Source: DASTSN01 sp035549175 (GTDB lineage Bacteria > Bacteroidota > Bacteroidia > Chitinophagales > Chitinophagaceae). From it: DNA of 64,000 nt. The DNA lies in assembly GCA_035549175.1 (NCBI GenBank), contig DASZRL010000123.1, positions 1 to 64,000 of the forward strand, written 5' to 3'. The translations under genes and the position numbers were made by a program. This document shows positions 60,942 to 64,000 of this stretch, piece after piece. The notes beneath the pieces are model-generated. The model saw nothing but the letters and a program-made list of their open reading frames with translations. It had not been told where the DNA came from and searched no databases. The stretch's first letter is position 1. The number at the start of each line of letters is the position of its first letter.

Positions 60942-63900
60942 ATGAGCAATCAGAAGCAAGTTTTTCAAACCACTTCTTCCGTCCGGTGGAAAACCTTTCA
61001 GTGGGTTTCAAGGACGGTCATTTTCCTGTTGATCCTTATCATTCCTATCGTTTGGATTTCCCTGGCCCGGGAAGGTAAACCGGCCCTTCCCCTGCTTGAA
61101 TCTTCTAAAGCGGCCAATAAGATTTCTCCAACCAATCCCAAGGGCTTCACCAAACGGGAGGAAAGAAAATATAAGGGATTTGACGCCTTTCTCAAGGCCC
61201 GCCAGCGGAATGCCTCCTTTATTGCGGCCGAAAAAAACAGGAAGATTACGCAACGCATCCGGGCCGGATTCTATGTGGATTGGGATCCTCAGGCCTTCGC
61301 GTCCCTGCAGAGTCACATCGCGAATCTGAACACGGTAATCCCGGAATGGTTTTTCTTTGATCCGGGGGCAGATACCATAAAGCCCCAGGTGGATGCTACG
61401 GCTCTGGGCCTGATGAAGCAAAACCATGTAAAGATTCTTCCTATTCTCAATAATGTCAATACGCGCTCCCATGACGGCAATTTTGACGGTGAACTGCTTG
61501 ACCGGATCCTGCGGGATAAACGGAAGCGTGAGGCCGTCCTGGATCAGATTGTCCGCTTCCTGAATCAATACCAGTTGCAGGGAATTAATATCGATTTCGA
61601 GGAGTTGAAGGAAAGCAGCATTGAACCCATGCATGAATTCATGCGGGAACTGCATGCAAGGCTCCATCCGATGGGTCTGCTGGTTACCCAGGACATCATG
61701 CCCGATGATGAGGATTTTCATATCAAGGAACTGGCCCAAAGTAACGACTATCTGTTTCTGATGGCCTACGATCAGCACTGGGGGGGTAGTGTCCCGGGAC
61801 CGGTCAGTGACCAGAAATGGATTGAAAAGCAGATGGATTTGTTCGCCAGGGACGTTCCGACCGGCAAAATCGTGCTCGGGCTGGCTGCCTTTGGCTATGA
61901 CTGGCCTGAGAACGGGGAAGGAGTCAGCGTAACCTATCAGCAGGCGTTGTCCAATGCCAGGCAATACCATGCCAGTATCGATTTTGACAATGACTCCTAT
62001 AACTGTTCGTATTCCTACAGCGATGCAGACAGTGTCCGGCACAGGGTGTATTTTGTGGATGCGGGCGGTAACTTCAACACGATCCGTTTTGCAGACCAAT
62101 ACGGCGCGGCCGGCGTGGCCCTGTGGCGGCTGGGTTCCGAGGATGAGCGGATTTGGAGCTTTTATCCAAGGGACCTGGACAATGAATCGCTGACCAGGCA
62201 GCCATTTGATTTTTCGCAGTTGAGTTCCCTGGATATCACGACGGAGCGGCCTGATTACTTTGGCAGCGGGGAGGTACTGGATGTGGTCAGCAGCCCCCAG
62301 AAGGGCCTTATCGATATTGAGCATGATTCCACCGATAACCTGGTCAGCGAAGAAAGTTACCGGCAGTTGCCGACCCGGTATGTTATTGACCGGTACGGTG
62401 TGGTCAAGGACCAGGTGGTGCTGACCTTTGATGACGGTCCCGATCCGGACTACACCCCACGCATCCTGGACATTCTGAAAAAGGAAAATGTACCTGCCAC
62501 CTTTTTTATTGTGGGGATTAACGGGGAACGGCATTTGCCTCTGCTGAAGCGGATTTACCGGGAAGGATTTGAGATCGGCAACCACTCGTTCACGCATCCC
62601 AATATTGCGGAAGTCAGCCCTGCCCGGGCAGAAACCGAAATGGAGGCTACGCGGTTGCTGATCGAGGCAGCCACGGGCCACAGTACCATCCTGTTCCGGG
62701 CCCCCTACAATGCGGATTCCGAACCCCAGAAGCTGGTTGAACTGATGCCGGTGGAAAGGGGGAAAAATAATCATTATTATACGGTGGGGGAAAGCATTGA
62801 TCCGGAAGACTGGAATACGGACGAGGGGGTTAATGCCGATTCGATATTCAACCGGGTGGTTCGCCAGTACCAGGCAAACCCCGAAAAAGGGATTATCCTG
62901 CTTCACGATGCAGGAGGAAACCGGGAAGCCACGGTGGAAGCCCTTCCGCGTATCATTGCGTATTTCAAGAATAAGGGTGTGCAGTTTGCGAGTGTGAGTG
63001 ACCTGCTTCATTTGTCCAAAGACGCCATCATGCCCCCTGTACACAATGACGTGGTGGAATTGAACGGCTGGATTACCAGTTTTCTGTATGTGGCCGGTCG
63101 TGTTCTTTCCGTGTCTTTCTGGCTGGCTATTATCCTGGGTCTGACACGAATCCTGTTAATGGGCGGTATGGCAGCCTGGCGTTTCCTTCAGCAAAAAAGA
63201 AGGCAGCAGACTGGACGACGTCCTATCGTGCCGGCAAGGCCCCCGGTAAGTATTATTATACCAGCCTACAATGAGGAAGTTACGGCGGTCAAGACGATCA
63301 CCAACCTGCTCAGGCAGGATTACCCTGAATTTGAAATCCTGTTTGTCGACGACGGATCCGCTGATCAGACCTACCAGCGGGTTCAGCAGGCTTTTGAGGG
63401 ACATCCCCGGGTTACTATTTTGACCAAGGCGAACGGGGGGAAGGCGTCCGCTCTCAATGTAGGGATTGCCAGGGCCCAATACGATTTTGTAGTCTGTATC
63501 GATGCGGACACCCAGTTAATGCCGGATGCGGTTTCGAAATTAATGGCGGCGTTTACCGATGAACGGATCGGAGCGGTTGCCGGTAATGTCAAAGTCGGCA
63601 ATGCCAAGAATGTCCTAACCCAATGGCAGGCCATCGAGTATACTACCGCACAGAATTTTGACCGCTATGCCTTTGATCTGATCAATGCGATCACCGTGGT
63701 ACCCGGTGCGATCGGTGCGTTTCGGAAGCAGGCGATCCTCCAGGCCGGAGGGCTCACCTCAGACACGCTAGCCGAGGATTGTGACCTCACCATCCGGATA
63801 CTCCGGCAGGGATTCATCGTGAAAAATTGCCCCCAGGCCATTGCCGTGACCGAGGCTCCCGAGACGATTAAGCAGTTCATGAAACAGCGCTTCCGCTGGA

Positions 63901-64000
63901 CATATGGCGTCATGCAAAGCTTCTGGAAAAACCGCGATGCCTTCCTGAATCCCCGTTATAAGGGGTTGGGCATGGCAGCAATGCCCAATATTTTTGTTTT
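60942..64000 (+). CDS. Trifunctional GH18 - polysaccharide deacetylase (CE4) - GT2 synthase, partial
   Basis: The frame from ATG 60942 is open to the window end (1019 codons). After a membrane helix (about residues 25-42) comes a GH18-like domain (about 100-420) with LQGINIDFEEL, catalytic Glu220. A CE4 NodB domain follows (about 485-690): TFDDGPDPD (Asp497, Asp498), GNHSFTHP (His548, His552) and FRAPY. After two more helices there is a processive GT2 domain (from about 765) with SIIIPAYNEE, FVDDGSADQT, CIDADTQ, AEDCDLT and QRFRW. Such proteins make and trim an N-acetylglucosamine-type polysaccharide. The C-terminus lies outside the window. Confidence 0.92.
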   Translation, partial: MSNQKQVFQTTSSVRWKTFQWVSRTVIFLLILIIPIVWISLAREGKPALPLLESSKAANKISPTNPKGFTKREERKYKGFDAFLKARQRNASFIAAEKNRKITQRIRAGFYVDWDPQAFASLQSHIANLNTVIPEWFFFDPGADTIKPQVDATALGLMKQNHVKILPILNNVNTRSHDGNFDGELLDRILRDKRKREAVLDQIVRFLNQYQLQGINIDFEELKESSIEPMHEFMRELHARLHPMGLLVTQDIMPDDEDFHIKELAQSNDYLFLMAYDQHWGGSVPGPVSDQKWIEKQMDLFARDVPTGKIVLGLAAFGYDWPENGEGVSVTYQQALSNARQYHASIDFDNDSYNCSYSYSDADSVRHRVYFVDAGGNFNTIRFADQYGAAGVALWRLGSEDERIWSFYPRDLDNESLTRQPFDFSQLSSLDITTERPDYFGSGEVLDVVSSPQKGLIDIEHDSTDNLVSEESYRQLPTRYVIDRYGVVKDQVVLTFDDGPDPDYTPRILDILKKENVPATFFIVGINGERHLPLLKRIYREGFEIGNHSFTHPNIAEVSPARAETEMEATRLLIEAATGHSTILFRAPYNADSEPQKLVELMPVERGKNNHYYTVGESIDPEDWNTDEGVNADSIFNRVVRQYQANPEKGIILLHDAGGNREATVEALPRIIAYFKNKGVQFASVSDLLHLSKDAIMPPVHNDVVELNGWITSFLYVAGRVLSVSFWLAIILGLTRILLMGGMAAWRFLQQKRRQQTGRRPIVPARPPVSIIIPAYNEEVTAVKTITNLLRQDYPEFEILFVDDGSADQTYQRVQQAFEGHPRVTILTKANGGKASALNVGIARAQYDFVVCIDADTQLMPDAVSKLMAAFTDERIGAVAGNVKVGNAKNVLTQWQAIEYTTAQNFDRYAFDLINAITVVPGAIGAFRKQAILQAGGLTSDTLAEDCDLTIRILRQGFIVKNCPQAIAVTEAPETIKQFMKQRFRWTYGVMQSFWKNRDAFLNPRYKGLGMAAMPNIFV

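Noticed and set aside
61008..63044. 678-codon open frame on the minus strand
   Set aside because: It is antisense to the GH18-CE4-GT2 gene, whose catalytic motifs are intact on the plus strand; the antisense frame shows no protein features.
1..64000. CRISPR array, insertion sequence, prophage, rRNA or tRNA genes
   Set aside because: No regularly spaced repeats, transposase or integrase motifs, or conserved RNA-gene sequences were seen on either strand.

Overview
The window looks like a chromosomal segment of a high-GC member of the Bacteroidota, most probably close to the Chitinophagaceae. The signs are type IX secretion/gliding genes (gldJ, porV and a PorP/SprF-like protein), -7 promoter elements of the Bacteroidota form TAnnTTTG, bacillithiol synthesis (bshA), a Bacteroidota-type arginine operon with an acetyl/succinyl-ornithine carbamoyltransferase, and families such as DUF4292, DUF4288, DUF6132 and RteC. 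No rRNA, tRNA, insertion sequence, prophage or CRISPR array was found. Most of the window is ordinary, densely coded genome.

Layout. 1-2 kb: end of a GH2 glycosidase and a GH29 fucosidase. 2.4-4.4 kb: membrane-anchored glutamate-synthase-like flavoprotein and a GreA/Rnk-like protein, closed by a strong terminator. 4.4-7.3 kb: a small membrane protein, then a TPP riboswitch, a PnuC-type (probably thiamine) transporter and an acyl-CoA-dehydrogenase-like flavoprotein. 7.3-9.2 kb: ECF sigma factor, XRE regulator, RteC-like protein. 9.2-15.5 kb: a TetR regulator with two matching operators and a TolC/adaptor/RND efflux operon. 15.6-18.6 kb: stand-alone HATPase protein, GH109-like oxidoreductase, SDR. 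18.6-24.7 kb: a sulfur/persulfide cluster (two rhodaneses, MBL-rhodanese persulfide dioxygenase, TSUP permease, porin, small membrane proteins) beside a Crp/Fnr regulator. Three promoters in this cluster carry a Crp-like palindrome at exactly the same distance from the -7 element. 24.7-34 kb: murF, gldJ and porV head to head, ispF, dut, DUF4292 lipoprotein, EnvC-like protein, bshA. 34-44 kb: M28 peptidase and the eight-gene arginine operon. 44-54.9 kb: methyltransferase, EI24-like protein, AAG glycosylase, dicarboxylate symporter, PorP/SprF-like protein, upp, anmK, and a LiaF/DUF4288/LytS/LytTR operon. 55-64 kb: adenine deaminase, LytTR regulator, a 585-bp gene-poor stretch full of hairpins, a small membrane protein, a hybrid histidine kinase, and a GH18-CE4-GT2 fusion running off the window end.

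Best leads. (1) The arginine operon leader holds a short open frame ending in Asn-Arg-Arg-Pro-Val-Phe, with tandem CGA codons, whose stop codon lies inside an 8-bp hairpin. A palindrome also overlaps the operon's -7 element. Together these suggest leader-peptide attenuation plus repression. (2) The Crp/Fnr persulfide regulon has fixed class-II-like geometry and a regulator with only two cysteines. (3) The carbamoyltransferase has Val at the residue that separates acetylornithine from succinylornithine enzymes, which predicts a succinylated arginine pathway. (4) An unidentified, densely structured stretch lies at 57.87-58.17 kb, followed by a terminator 3 nt upstream of a small ORF.

All calls come from reading the sequence; no database search was possible.
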